Assembly (NCBI GenBank): GCA_030067835.1
Contig: CP092441.1
Span: 2,604,001 to 2,668,000 of the forward strand
Length of the DNA stretch: 64,000 nt
Source of the DNA: Chakrabartyella piscis
Lineage (GTDB): Bacteria; Bacillota; Clostridia; Lachnospirales; Anaerotignaceae
Direction: 5' to 3'
Within the stretch, counting starts at the first letter, position 1. Each line of letters opens with the position of its first letter. Below the pieces are notes generated by a model. The model searched no databases and was not told the origin of the DNA. It saw nothing but the letters and a program-made list of their open reading frames with translations. This document shows, piece after piece, positions 15,613-25,200 of the stretch. The translations under genes and the position numbers were made by a program.

Positions 15613-16926
15613 TTATTTCTTGGTTTTGACACAAAATCCAAAGCCAATGATGTGTGCAATCCAAACCACCAAAAGTGCAATCAATCCGTGGATTGTACCT
15701 CGCATAAAGAATGCTGCTACTCCGAGCAATACTGTCACACTACACAAAATTCGTCTTTTGGTTGCTATGGTCATACCTTCTTTTTTTGCAAAGGATTCCA
15801 AGTTGTCTTTATAAAGTTTCGTTCCTTTGAACCATGCGTTTAGTTTCTCTGAAGATTTTGCAAAGCATATGGCTGCCACAATCAAAAATGGTGTAGTTGG
15901 CAACATTGGCAATATGACACCAACAGAACCCAATGCCAAGGCAAGTATCCCCACAATCATAAATACAATTCGCATGATACGGCCAATCGGTTTGGAGGTT
16001 GCTTCTGCTGCAAAAAGCTGTATTTCTTCTGCTTCTTCTTTTGTTTCTTCTTTTGTTTCTTCTTTTGTTTGTTCTTCTGTTTTTTCTTTTGTTTTTGTAT
16101 CTGTTTCTTCTATATAAATATCTTTTGTTGTATCCATTTCATTTTCCACCGCCACTTCTTGGTCAATCGCCAACACACAAAGGTTTCCCTCCACTTCAAA
16201 CACAGGCAATTTTCTGCCATACAATTGATAGATGCTTTCTTGGTGAATCACTTCTTTTGGCTCTCCTTTGAACAAAACCACACCATCTTTCAACCCCATC
16301 ACTTGATGGGAATAGGCTGCTGCTTGGTTGATGTCATGGAGTACCATCAAGATGGTGATGCCTTCTTCTTTGTTTAGTTTTTGTACCAACTGCAAAATAT
16401 CCACTTGGTATTTCACATCCAAAAAGGTGGTTGGTTCGTCTAAGAAAAGATATTTTGTGTTTTGTGCCAATGCCATAGCAATGAATGCACGTTGTCTTTG
16501 TCCACCAGAAAGAGTCCCAATGGCACGTTCTTTGAGTGCTGTCAAATCTGTCAATTCCAAGGCACGATTCACTTGTTTTTCGCTTTCTGCATCCAAGGAA
16601 GATTGTAAAATCGAGGTGTATGGCAATCTACCATATCCCACCAATTTTTCCACGGTCAAATCGTCTGGTGCATTGTTTTTTTGGTGTACCATAGCCACTT
16701 TTTTGGCAAACTCTTTGATGGAAATATCTGCAATCGGCTCTCCATACAAAAGGATATTGCCCTCTTGTTGTTTCAAATTTTTGGAAAGCAAATTCAAAAG
16801 GGTACTTTTCCCAGAACCATTTGCCCCAAGAATGGTGGTGATTTTCCCATCTTCGATTTCAGCAAAAACACCTTGCAACACTTGCTGTGTTCCATAAGAA
16901 AAGGATAGATTTTCAATTTGTATCAT
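15613..16926 (-). CDS. FecE-type iron/heme ABC ATPase fused to a DUF454 (YbaN) membrane domain
   Basis: A 437-residue fusion. Residues 1-250 are a complete siderophore/heme importer ATPase: Walker A GANGSGKST, signature LSGGQRQR, Walker B YLFLDEPTTFLD and H-loop LHDINQA. A charged linker of Thr-Lys-Glu repeats spans about 262-305. Residues about 315-437 are a DUF454/YbaN-type domain with three hydrophobic helices (IVFMIVGILALALGSVGVIL, PMLPTTPFLIVAAICFAKSS). The two domains are normally separate genes. It overlaps the permease gene by 14 bases. The ATPase powers import through the permease at 16913-17899; the role of the DUF454 part is unknown. Confidence 0.88.
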   Translation of the reverse strand: MIQIENLSFSYGTQQVLQGVFAEIEDGKITTILGANGSGKSTLLNLLSKNLKQQEGNILLYGEPIADISIKEFAKKVAMVHQKNNAPDDLTVEKLVGYGRLPYTSILQSSLDAESEKQVNRALELTDLTALKERAIGTLSGGQRQRAFIAMALAQNTKYLFLDEPTTFLDVKYQVDILQLVQKLNKEEGITILMVLHDINQAAAYSHQVMGLKDGVVLFKGEPKEVIHQESIYQLYGRKLPVFEVEGNLCVLAIDQEVAVENEMDTTKDIYIEETDTKTKEKTEEQTKEETKEETKEEAEEIQLFAAEATSKPIGRIMRIVFMIVGILALALGSVGVILPMLPTTPFLIVAAICFAKSSEKLNAWFKGTKLYKDNLESFAKKEGMTIATKRRILCSVTVLLGVAAFFMRGTIHGLIALLVVWIAHIIGFGFCVKTKK

Positions 16927-17899
16927 GTTTGTCCCCCCTTCTCAAAAGCCAAATGAAGAATGGACCACCAAGAACACTCATAATGATGGCTGCTGAAATT
17001 TCATTTGGTGCTGCAATGATTCTGCCGATGGTGTCTGCCAAAAGAAGCAAGAAACCACCCAGTAACCCAGAAAATGGCACTAGAATTTTATGATCGCTCC
17101 CCATCAACTTTCTTGCAATGTGTGGTGCAATCAGTGCCAAGAATCCAACAATGCCAACCACTGCTGTGATGCCAGAAACCAAGATAACCGCCACCACAGA
17201 GATACCAAAACGCAACAAGTCTACGTTGATGCCCAAACTTCTAACAGTTTTATCTTCCAATGCAAGGATGTTGCAAGCTGGTGCAAAAATCAAAGCACCC
17301 ACAATACCAATGACAGAATAAATGGTCAATACCTTTACATCATTCCATACCAGTTGGGACAAACCACCCACCACAACGGATACACCTGTTCTATTTGCCA
17401 TTTGTCCTACAATTTCAGTCAAGCCAACCAAGACCGCAGAAATGACAATCCCCACCAAAATAATTCTAAGGGGATCGAGGCTACCTTTCCATGCTAAGGA
17501 ATAAATCAGCAAAAAGGTTGCAAATCCACCGACAAATGCAAAGATGGGTGTTGCAAAATAGAACATTGGAAAAATTGCAGATACCAAAGCACTTGTGAAG
17601 GCTGCACCACCAGAAATACCGATGATACCAGGATCAGCCAATGGATTTTTCAGGATTGCTTGGAACAGCAAACCACTCAAAGCCAATGACGCACCACCTA
17701 GAAGTGCCACAATGATTCTTGGGAATCTTAAGTTATAAATGACGGTCACTCGTTTGTCATATGCCACAAACAAACCGTCGAATAGCTCTTTGTAGGTGAC
17801 TTCGATGCTGCCCAATTTCATGGCGGTAAAGGTCAAAATCACAATCAGCACCGCCATAATCAAACAGCCAGCGATGCCAGCTCCTATTTTTTTATTCAT
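16913..17899 (-). CDS. FecCD/BtuC-family permease of a heme or siderophore importer
   Basis: A 328-residue polytopic membrane protein with about ten hydrophobic helices. Family landmarks are LRFPRIIVALLGGASLALSG, then NPLADPGIIGISGGAAFTSA and GFLALIAPHIARKLMG near the cytoplasmic coupling helix. It forms a homodimer that passes heme or an iron chelate from the lipoprotein at 17945-18874 to the cytoplasm. It lies 45 bases downstream of that gene and overlaps the ATPase gene, forming a standard binding protein-permease-ATPase order. Confidence 0.92.
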   Translation of the reverse strand: MNKKIGAGIAGCLIMAVLIVILTFTAMKLGSIEVTYKELFDGLFVAYDKRVTVIYNLRFPRIIVALLGGASLALSGLLFQAILKNPLADPGIIGISGGAAFTSALVSAIFPMFYFATPIFAFVGGFATFLLIYSLAWKGSLDPLRIILVGIVISAVLVGLTEIVGQMANRTGVSVVVGGLSQLVWNDVKVLTIYSVIGIVGALIFAPACNILALEDKTVRSLGINVDLLRFGISVVAVILVSGITAVVGIVGFLALIAPHIARKLMGSDHKILVPFSGLLGGFLLLLADTIGRIIAAPNEISAAIIMSVLGGPFFIWLLRRGDKHDTN

Positions 17900-17944
17900 C
17901 TTCTTACCTCATCACACAAAAGCATCATGAACGAATTTTCCATA

Positions 17945-18874
17945 TCAATCAATAAAGCTTTCATATGTATCTCCATAAAAAATTTCTGTCAAGTCATCAA
18001 AGGCTTTTGTCCAAGCAAAGGTTGCACTCATGCCAAAGGTGTCATAATCCAATGCAAACACTTGGTATTCTTCCACTGCACGGAAGTTTTTCCAAATGTC
18101 ATTGGTTGCAAATTCATCGGTGAACATTTCCATTGCCAAATCAGGCAAACCATGTGCTGTCAGCAAAATCATATCTGGATCCAGTGCCAATAATTCCTCT
18201 GTGTTCCAAGAAACAAAGTTTTCAATGGTATCCACTTGCACCACATTTTCTGCACCAGCAAGTTCCACCAAAGAACCTACATAGGAATTGGGTGTGCAAG
18301 CAATATACGCACCTGGAAGTCCCATCAAAACCAATACTCTAGGGGCAGTTTCGCCTTCCAATGCTTCTTGGAAGTTTGCCATAGATGCTTCGTATTCTGC
18401 CACAATTTGTTCTGCCACCTCTTCTTTTCCATACTTTTCACCAAGCATAGAAATGCTTTCATACAATCCATCTACACTTTGCAAGTCAATGAAAGTATAT
18501 GGAATATCTGCTGCATCATATGTTGGCTTTATGGTTTCAATCAAGGTGTCTGGACCCACAACATCCGTTGGTTCCAACATAACAATTGCTTCTGTATCTG
18601 GTGACATTGCAGTGCCAACTGTAGGCAAATCCACATAGCTTTCTGGCAAATCCCCAGCAGTTTCAGAACGTGCAATGAGGTCAATGCCCAGTGCATCAAA
18701 AATCTGCATGGTTGCGTAAGATGTGGCAATCAACCTTGGTTCTTCCACTTCTTCTACCATTTCCGTCTCCACTTCTGCCGAGGTTGTTTCTGGTGCTTGG
18801 TTGACCACGCAACCAGCCAAGCCTATCGCCAAAGATGTCACGCCTAAAATCCCAAGGGTTTTCTTCAATTTCAT
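17945..18874 (-). CDS. heme/siderophore-binding lipoprotein (IsdE/HtsA-like)
   Basis: A 309-residue class III substrate-binding protein. A lipoprotein signal ends in LAGC at residues 19-22, so Cys22 is the lipidated residue. After an acidic Glu-rich spacer, the periplasmic-binding-protein fold starts at RLIATSYATMQIFDALGI. The C-terminal lobe has DPDMILLTAHG, and a FGMSATFAW segment that supplies a candidate Met ligand. It follows the Shp-like gene with a 4-base overlap (ATGA), matching the shp-htsA order in streptococci, so heme is the most likely cargo. A ferric siderophore remains possible. Confidence 0.82.
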   Translation of the reverse strand: MKLKKTLGILGVTSLAIGLAGCVVNQAPETTSAEVETEMVEEVEEPRLIATSYATMQIFDALGIDLIARSETAGDLPESYVDLPTVGTAMSPDTEAIVMLEPTDVVGPDTLIETIKPTYDAADIPYTFIDLQSVDGLYESISMLGEKYGKEEVAEQIVAEYEASMANFQEALEGETAPRVLVLMGLPGAYIACTPNSYVGSLVELAGAENVVQVDTIENFVSWNTEELLALDPDMILLTAHGLPDLAMEMFTDEFATNDIWKNFRAVEEYQVFALDYDTFGMSATFAWTKAFDDLTEIFYGDTYESFID

Positions 18875-19746
18875 TTGCCACCTCCAAGTTTCTTTTTGAC
18901 AACAAGCATAAGAGCAGCCAATGCCACAACAATTCCAACTACCATAGGCAACGCACTCTTTTCTTCTGTTTCTTGAACTTCTTCCACTTCTGCAACATCT
19001 GTTGGTTCTTCTGTATTTTCTTCCTCAACAACTTCTGTTGTTTCTTCTTCCACAATTTCCACAGTTTCTGTCGCTTCTTCCACAACTTCTACTGTTTCTT
19101 CTGCAATTTCTTCAACTTCGACTTCTTCTTCAGCTGCTTCCATTGTTTCTTCTTCCACTACAACTTCTTCAGTAGTTTCTTCAAAAACTTCTTCCGCTAT
19201 AATTCCTTCTGGTTGTTCCAAATTTGCAATGACATCTGCTGTTGCTGTCACCACAAAATCACCTGTATCGCTACTCAAAGTGCTTTCGTCCAAATAAATA
19301 TACCAAAGTACATCTCTACCCATTGGTGTCACATACATAGTGGCTTTGATGGGTGCAAATGGATCTGCCACTTGGAAACGATAATCCACAGAATCTTCCA
19401 TTGCATTTTCTGTCATAATGGTGTAGTTTACAGGTTGGTATTGGTCATATCCTGCATGGGTATAGAAAGAAACCTCTTTTGTATTGCTTTGGAGCAACAA
19501 ACGAATGGTCACAAAGTATTCATCCCCAATTTTTTCCACCAAACCTCTTGTATCTGTTGCAGATCGACACATTCCTTCGCCAAGTGCTGCATTTGCTGTT
19601 CCACCATCATCAATATTGCCTGTGTCTGGATTGTAATAATCTGTGATGACATAGGCATAAAACGCACCATTATCCATAGCAAATGTTGGCACAGCCATAC
19701 TCAAACACGCCACCAACGCAAGAACTAACATAAATATTTTTTTCAT
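18871..19746 (-). CDS. Shp-family cell-surface heme-binding protein
   Basis: A 291-residue surface protein. A signal peptide (residues 1-23) is followed by a domain (24-165) that matches my memory of streptococcal Shp: AYVITDYYNPDTGNIDDGG, GEGMCRS, QPVNYTI, and ATMYVTPMGRDVLWYI. In Shp heme iron is held by two methionines; the equivalents here are Met59 in GEGMC and Met142 in TPMGRD. Next comes a long Glu/Val/Thr-rich stalk (about 170-262), then one membrane helix (LPMVVGIVVALAALMLVV) and a KKKLGGGK tail. It would take heme from the SLH proteins and hand it to the lipoprotein encoded just downstream. Confidence 0.82.
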   Translation of the reverse strand: MKKIFMLVLALVACLSMAVPTFAMDNGAFYAYVITDYYNPDTGNIDDGGTANAALGEGMCRSATDTRGLVEKIGDEYFVTIRLLLQSNTKEVSFYTHAGYDQYQPVNYTIMTENAMEDSVDYRFQVADPFAPIKATMYVTPMGRDVLWYIYLDESTLSSDTGDFVVTATADVIANLEQPEGIIAEEVFEETTEEVVVEEETMEAAEEEVEVEEIAEETVEVVEEATETVEIVEEETTEVVEEENTEEPTDVAEVEEVQETEEKSALPMVVGIVVALAALMLVVKKKLGGGK

Positions 19747-19764
19747 TTCCTTCTCCTTTTCCTG

Positions 19765-20541
19765 TCATCGCAAATTGAATATCATTTTTGCTTCCCCTTC
19801 AGGCATTGTGAAAATCCCCACAGAAGCACGAGCACGAATGGTAACCATACCAATCCCCTTCTTTTCATTGCACACTGCTGCAGAAAACGGAATATAGCAC
19901 AAGCCATTTTCATCAATTTCCACTTCATGCCACCGTTTTTTGTATTGATACCAAAGACGTGACAACTGCCCTCGCAATAAATTTCTTTTTTTGGATCGGT
20001 ATTCTAACTTTCTTGCTCGCAAAACCAACCACACTTCACCTTCCATTTCACATAAAGTTGCTGGTTTGATAAATCCTTTATCGCCCATAGACAATGTTTT
20101 TAAATCTTTTTTGTAGATATGAAAGTCTAAATCTCGTTCTGAAAAATCATCTATATCTGTTGGGTTTTTTGGCATTGCAATATCTCGGATATTTTTCGTC
20201 ATTGCTTGCAAGGTTTCTTCTTCTAGGATTGTAACCAGCCTTCTGGCTTCTTTTTCCGCTTGCAGTGGTACCAACCTCAAACTGGTTTGCATCCATTTTG
20301 AAAATAATACCCCCCTTTCATACTTCTCTTGGATATACTCCAAGCCCAAAGGTGTTACAATGATTTCTTTATCCACTTGTTTCTCCAACATATCCTCTTT
20401 GATTAAATTTTCAATGATATGAAAAGCAGATGGTTTTGAAACTTCAAAATATTTTGCTGCACCTGCAAGAGTTCTGTCAACACCACTCACTGTGGCAAAT
20501 AATAATAGATATTGTTCTTGTCTGGTTGTCAACTGTGCCAC
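19765..20541 (-). CDS. DtxR/MntR-like winged-helix regulator with unknown C-terminal domain
   Basis: A 258-residue protein. Residues 1-70 form a winged helix of the iron-dependent repressor type (TTRQEQYLLLFATVSGVDRT, YFEVSKPSAFHIIENLIKED, ending TPLGLEYIQEKY). The rest is not the usual DtxR dimerisation and SH3 layout. It contains a basic segment (LRARKLEYRSKKRNLLRGQ) and a final RARASVGIFTMPEGEAKMIF strand. It sits inside the heme operon between the NEAT-like/SLH gene and shp, so autogenous control of heme uptake by iron or heme is likely (inference). I see no clear operator. Confidence 0.6.
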   Translation of the reverse strand: MAQLTTRQEQYLLLFATVSGVDRTLAGAAKYFEVSKPSAFHIIENLIKEDMLEKQVDKEIIVTPLGLEYIQEKYERGVLFSKWMQTSLRLVPLQAEKEARRLVTILEEETLQAMTKNIRDIAMPKNPTDIDDFSERDLDFHIYKKDLKTLSMGDKGFIKPATLCEMEGEVWLVLRARKLEYRSKKRNLLRGQLSRLWYQYKKRWHEVEIDENGLCYIPFSAAVCNEKKGIGMVTIRARASVGIFTMPEGEAKMIFNLR

Positions 20542-20597
20542 GTTACCATCCCTTTCAAAGCTGTATTTTCTCAGTGCCCCTCAGCAATTTTTCATAA

Positions 20598-22100
20598 TCA
20601 ACTTGTATAACTGACAAACATAGTTGCCACTTGCGCTCTGGTTGCTCCTTCTGTTGGTGCAAGTGTGGTTGCACTCATGCCATTGATGATGCCCATTGCA
20701 TTCGCCCAAGCAAAAGCATCTTCTGCCCATGTTGCAATATCATTTGCATCTGTAAAGCCAGAAAGGTCAGCTCTCTCTGTTGCTCCACTTTGTGTCAATT
20801 CATAACGATACAACATAGTTGCCAACTCTTGTCTTGTGATGTTTTCAGTTGGTACAAAATCATTGTATCCACCAACAATACCTTCAGAAATCCCCCATGC
20901 AACTGCTTTTGCATACCACTGTGTTTCCGTTGTAGTAACTTCTGGAGTGCCAGCCACACGATACAAAACACTGATTGCCATTGCATTTGTCATGCTATCG
21001 TTTGGTGCAAATGTAGTTTCTGTAATGCCACTGAATAAGCCCAATTCTACAGCTTTTGCAACATTTTCTTTTGCCCAATGACTTGTCATATCTGTAAATT
21101 GTGTTGTTGTTTCTATAACTGGTGTTTCCACAACCACTTCTTCAACCTCTGGTGCTACATAAGATTTTTCGCCACCAACCACTGCAAATAACCCAAGGCT
21201 ACGGCTGGAAATGGTATATTCATTATCCTTATACATACCACGCAAAACAGTTTTGGAACCATCATCATTGATACGATACAATTCAATTTCACTTGCGTTT
21301 GCATATTGGAACACAATTTCTACTGCTCCTGATGGTTCTTGTTCCACACCACTCAAGAGAGTGACTATTTTATACAAATCAAAATCTGTTGTTCCCAAAG
21401 CACTTTTTGCTGTATTGTAATCATCTCCGCTTGTGATTTCTACAATAGAAACGATTGCATCAGAAGCAACTGCTGTGGTATCTGCTTTAAATTCAATTCC
21501 TGTTGTTACATCTGTATATTCTACCTTTGAAACCTCTCCAGAACTCATTTCTGTATTGGGTACATAAATTTCCAAAGTGGTTGCTTCCATTTCATCCCAG
21601 TTGATACGCAATCTGGAATCCAAATAGCCTGTTCCCACAACAACGTCCATTGGTGTGTATGGTACTGACATTTGTAGTGGAATGTACTCAATGCCTTTCT
21701 TTGTCAAGTAAGAAGGCAATTCAATTTCAAAACTACTCAAATATTCCACCACATGATTTGTACCATCATTTTTGGTACCAGTTTCCATAATGTCTGTAGT
21801 CAAAATGGTTACATCTTCATAGTTGCCTTTGCCTGTTGTATCATATCTTGCTTTTGTAATGGCAGACATAAACCCACTGACATCCACTGGATTTGTGCCA
21901 ATTTGCAAGGTGTTTTCATCTGGATTATAAAGTGCTTGTCCGTTGTTATCTGTTGCGATGTTCCCCATAGATGCTTGGTCGGAAACTGCGTTCCATAAGT
22001 CGATGGTCACCAACTGATTGTCAGCTGCAAACGCCACTGCTGATGATGAAATCATCACAGAACATACCAATGCACCCACTATTTTTCTACTTATTTTCAT
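20598..22100 (-). CDS. NEAT-like surface protein with three C-terminal SLH domains
   Basis: A 500-residue exported protein: signal peptide (residues 1-25, AVAFAADN), then a NEAT-like heme-binding module (about 27-195) starting VTIDLWNAVSDQASMGNIAT, in which L-W and S-M recur as in the modules of the giant neighbour. Residues 200-320 are beta-rich. Three SLH domains (about 335-500) begin at FTDMTSHWAKENVAKAVELG, WYAKAVAWGISEGIVGGY and ATWAEDAFAWANAMGIINGM, with conserved TRQELATMLYRY and TRAQVATMF ends. The SLH set anchors it to pyruvylated cell-wall polymer. AAAGGAGAATTTGT precedes the ATG. It is a likely first heme receptor. Confidence 0.75.
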   Translation of the reverse strand: MKISRKIVGALVCSVMISSSAVAFAADNQLVTIDLWNAVSDQASMGNIATDNNGQALYNPDENTLQIGTNPVDVSGFMSAITKARYDTTGKGNYEDVTILTTDIMETGTKNDGTNHVVEYLSSFEIELPSYLTKKGIEYIPLQMSVPYTPMDVVVGTGYLDSRLRINWDEMEATTLEIYVPNTEMSSGEVSKVEYTDVTTGIEFKADTTAVASDAIVSIVEITSGDDYNTAKSALGTTDFDLYKIVTLLSGVEQEPSGAVEIVFQYANASEIELYRINDDGSKTVLRGMYKDNEYTISSRSLGLFAVVGGEKSYVAPEVEEVVVETPVIETTTQFTDMTSHWAKENVAKAVELGLFSGITETTFAPNDSMTNAMAISVLYRVAGTPEVTTTETQWYAKAVAWGISEGIVGGYNDFVPTENITRQELATMLYRYELTQSGATERADLSGFTDANDIATWAEDAFAWANAMGIINGMSATTLAPTEGATRAQVATMFVSYTS

Positions 22101-22211
22101 ACAAATTCTCCTTTTCTAGGCAATGTGTGCCATTCATTTAATACACAACAAGCCATTCCCAGTTAAGAGAACAGCCTGCTGTAAATATATTGAATTTATT
22201 TAGGGACTTTC

Positions 22212-25200
22212 TTATTTTGCAAGATTTTCCAAAATTCTTGCCACTTGCGCTCTAGTTGCACCAGATTTTGGAGAAAGTTCTGTTTCGGATGTACCAGAAA
22301 CAATTCCTTTTTCCACTGCCCAACCAAAAGCACTTGTTGCATAGCCTGCAATGTTTTCTGCATCCACATAACCAGAAAGGTCAGCTTCTGCACTCACATC
22401 TGCATCTTTGAATGCTGTGTATCTTTGCAAAATTGCAACCAATTGTTCTCTTGTTACAACATCATTTACACCAAATACATCTTCGCTGTAACCAGAAACA
22501 ATGCCATTTTCTGCTGCCCACTGAACAGCTGTTTCATAGTACGCATCTTCTACAACGTCTGTAAATTCATACATACCTCTTGTAGTTGTGTATGGTTGAT
22601 CTTCCATTCTCCAAAGAACAGTTACGAGCATTGCTCTTGTCATATCTTGGTTTGGAGAGAAGGTTGTTTCTGTTGTACCGCTGAAGATGCCATTTTCCAC
22701 TGCAAATTCAACTGCACTAAAGAACCAATCAGATGCACTTACATCTGTGAATGGACTTTCCCAAACTTCCACAACTTCTTCATATCCAATCATGTATACA
22801 GACAATCTACCTGTTTTGAATCTTACTTCATTTGTATCTGCATCATGGGTGGTTTCTCTTGCTTCTTTGTTGCCTTCATCGTCTACATAATAAACAACAA
22901 TGCCTTCAGAAACTTCTTCATCTGCCAATGTGTATGGCAATGTGAAGTACAAGCTACCACCATTAAAATCAGTGATTTTTTCGCCATCTACAAGGATAGA
23001 AAGTTCATATACAACTGCATCGCCAATGGCTTCTTGTGCTGCATCAGAAAGTTCATCTGTATCTGCTGCTGCGATTGCGATTGTAAATTCTTTGCCATCT
23101 GCTTGTTCGTGGATTGCTTGCATCGCTTCTTGGTCAATGGTCAATGTTTCTTTATCAGAATTGATGACCAAGGTTGCACCTTCTGTTTCAGACAAAACTT
23201 CCAAAGCATTTGCTGGCAATGTCACTTCCATACCTGTAGAAGTTGTTGTTGTTGGAATGGTGATGATGATTTCAACTGTTGCATCTTCATCTGCACCAAT
23301 TGCATTTTCAATGGCAGCACTCATAGTTTCTTCAGAAACACTAGATTCGATTGTAGAACCATTTTGTGTTGCAGAAGCTGTGATTTCCACTGTTGTTTTG
23401 CCATCTTCTGTGACTGCATCCGCAACCGCTTCTTCTGTTTCCAATTCTTCTTCAGTTGTTACAGAACCAGCTGCAGCACTGCTATCTTGTTTCAAAGATG
23501 TATCAGATGTTTCTGTTGCATTTGTCCAATCCAATACCAATCTTGCATCAAAAGAGCCTACCATTGGAGAACCTGGAACAGTTACAGTAATCATATAAGA
23601 ATCTTCTTGATCATCTGTATTGAATGCAAATTTCGCAATATAATCTTCGCCATTTGGCAAAGTTTCTGTTTCCAAGATTTGTACACTACTCATATTGCTA
23701 TCGCCATAAACGCTACCAATACCAGCGGTAATATCTGCAATGGTAATTGGGTTTGTAGCAACTTCGATATAATAGCCATCATCTTCTACATAAACCAACG
23801 CATTACGATTGTTTTCAAAGGCAGAATCGCCCATAGAAAGTTGAGAATTTGTTGAATGCCAAAGTTCTACACCAACATAGTAATAACTGCCAACTTCCAT
23901 TTCATCATTTGTACCAGTTGGAGGTGTTATTGTCCCACCACCACTGCCGCTATCATCACCATCTGTCAAATAAATCAACGCATCAATTGCATCACGCAAA
24001 GCCACTTGTGCAGCTGTTTGTTCTGCGAAAGTTGCATCTTCATTTGCAGCCACTGTTTCTGCTGCTGTTTTTGCTTCCAAGAATGTTTCAGATAGACTTG
24101 TTGGGAAATCACCTGTCACCACATTTGCAATTGCAATCACTTCATTGAGTGCATCTCCAATTGGTGGTTCTGGTGTTTCGTCAGAAGTTTTCTCTGCATT
24201 TGCCCAGTCCAAAGTCAACCAAGCATCTTGTGCATAATCGCCGCCGCCAATCAAATCCATGATTGGTACACGGAAGCGAACAGGCCATTGTGCATCATCG
24301 CTGACAAGTGTTGCATATCCTGTTGTAGGATAGTAATTGAAACCGCCTTCATTGTACACATCATTCAAGAAGTTTCCATCATCGTCCATAAGATAATCTG
24401 TGTATACAACTTGTGTTGTGGAACCACTAACAGAGGTGCCACTAAATGTCATATCTTCATCATAAAGCCACATTTGTGTCATATAGCCAAAGGAAGTATC
24501 AATGGTAACGCCCTCGAAATCAAAATAAATTGTTTTTACACCATCTTTGACCACAATTGTCACATCGCCATTTAAGCATTGATCTGCCATAGAAAGTTGA
24601 TTTTCACTGGTCAAGTGGTAAACACTCAATGGAATACTATATGTACCATCTGCAAAACCTTCACCTGTGCCAGCCTGTGTCAAATCTTTCATTTCATGCA
24701 AGCAGAAATACCCAATTTTAGTAGTTTCAATGACATAGTAACCATTTTCAACACCAACCAATGTTGCTGTTACAGATGTATCTAAGTCGATACCACCTGT
24801 TCCTGTTCCACCCCAATAGGATAATTTGATTTGGTCTTCATCCCAACCGCTAGGAATTTTAAACTCCATGCGTACCGCTTGAGATGTTGTGCTGAATTGT
24901 GTACCACTTGCAGATTCATAATAATAATTGTACATCTGCATATGACCATCATTAACTAAATTAGCCAAGTTATTATAGAACAAGCTATATGCAGCCGCAT
25001 CTTCTGTGTCAGAAGAGTTACTTGTAATTTCATACGCATTTAAGCTTGTTGTATCTGGCAAAATATTGCTGGTTGTCACAACTCTTGCACCTGTGGCGCT
25101 GTCTGTGATAATCACATCTTCCACTTCTTCCATTGTTGGATAGATATAAATCATTCTCACATTTGAATTTCCATCTGCCTGTACATAAATGGTACGTCCC

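Noticed and set aside
22245..23855. A 536-codon plus-strand frame rich in Cys, Phe and Ile
   Set aside because: It lies exactly antisense to the giant surface protein, has no ribosome site, and its composition is what the reverse of Glu/Asp/Ala/Thr-rich codons gives. Similar Cys-rich plus-strand frames at 18835-19728 and 44678-45805 are rejected for the same reason.
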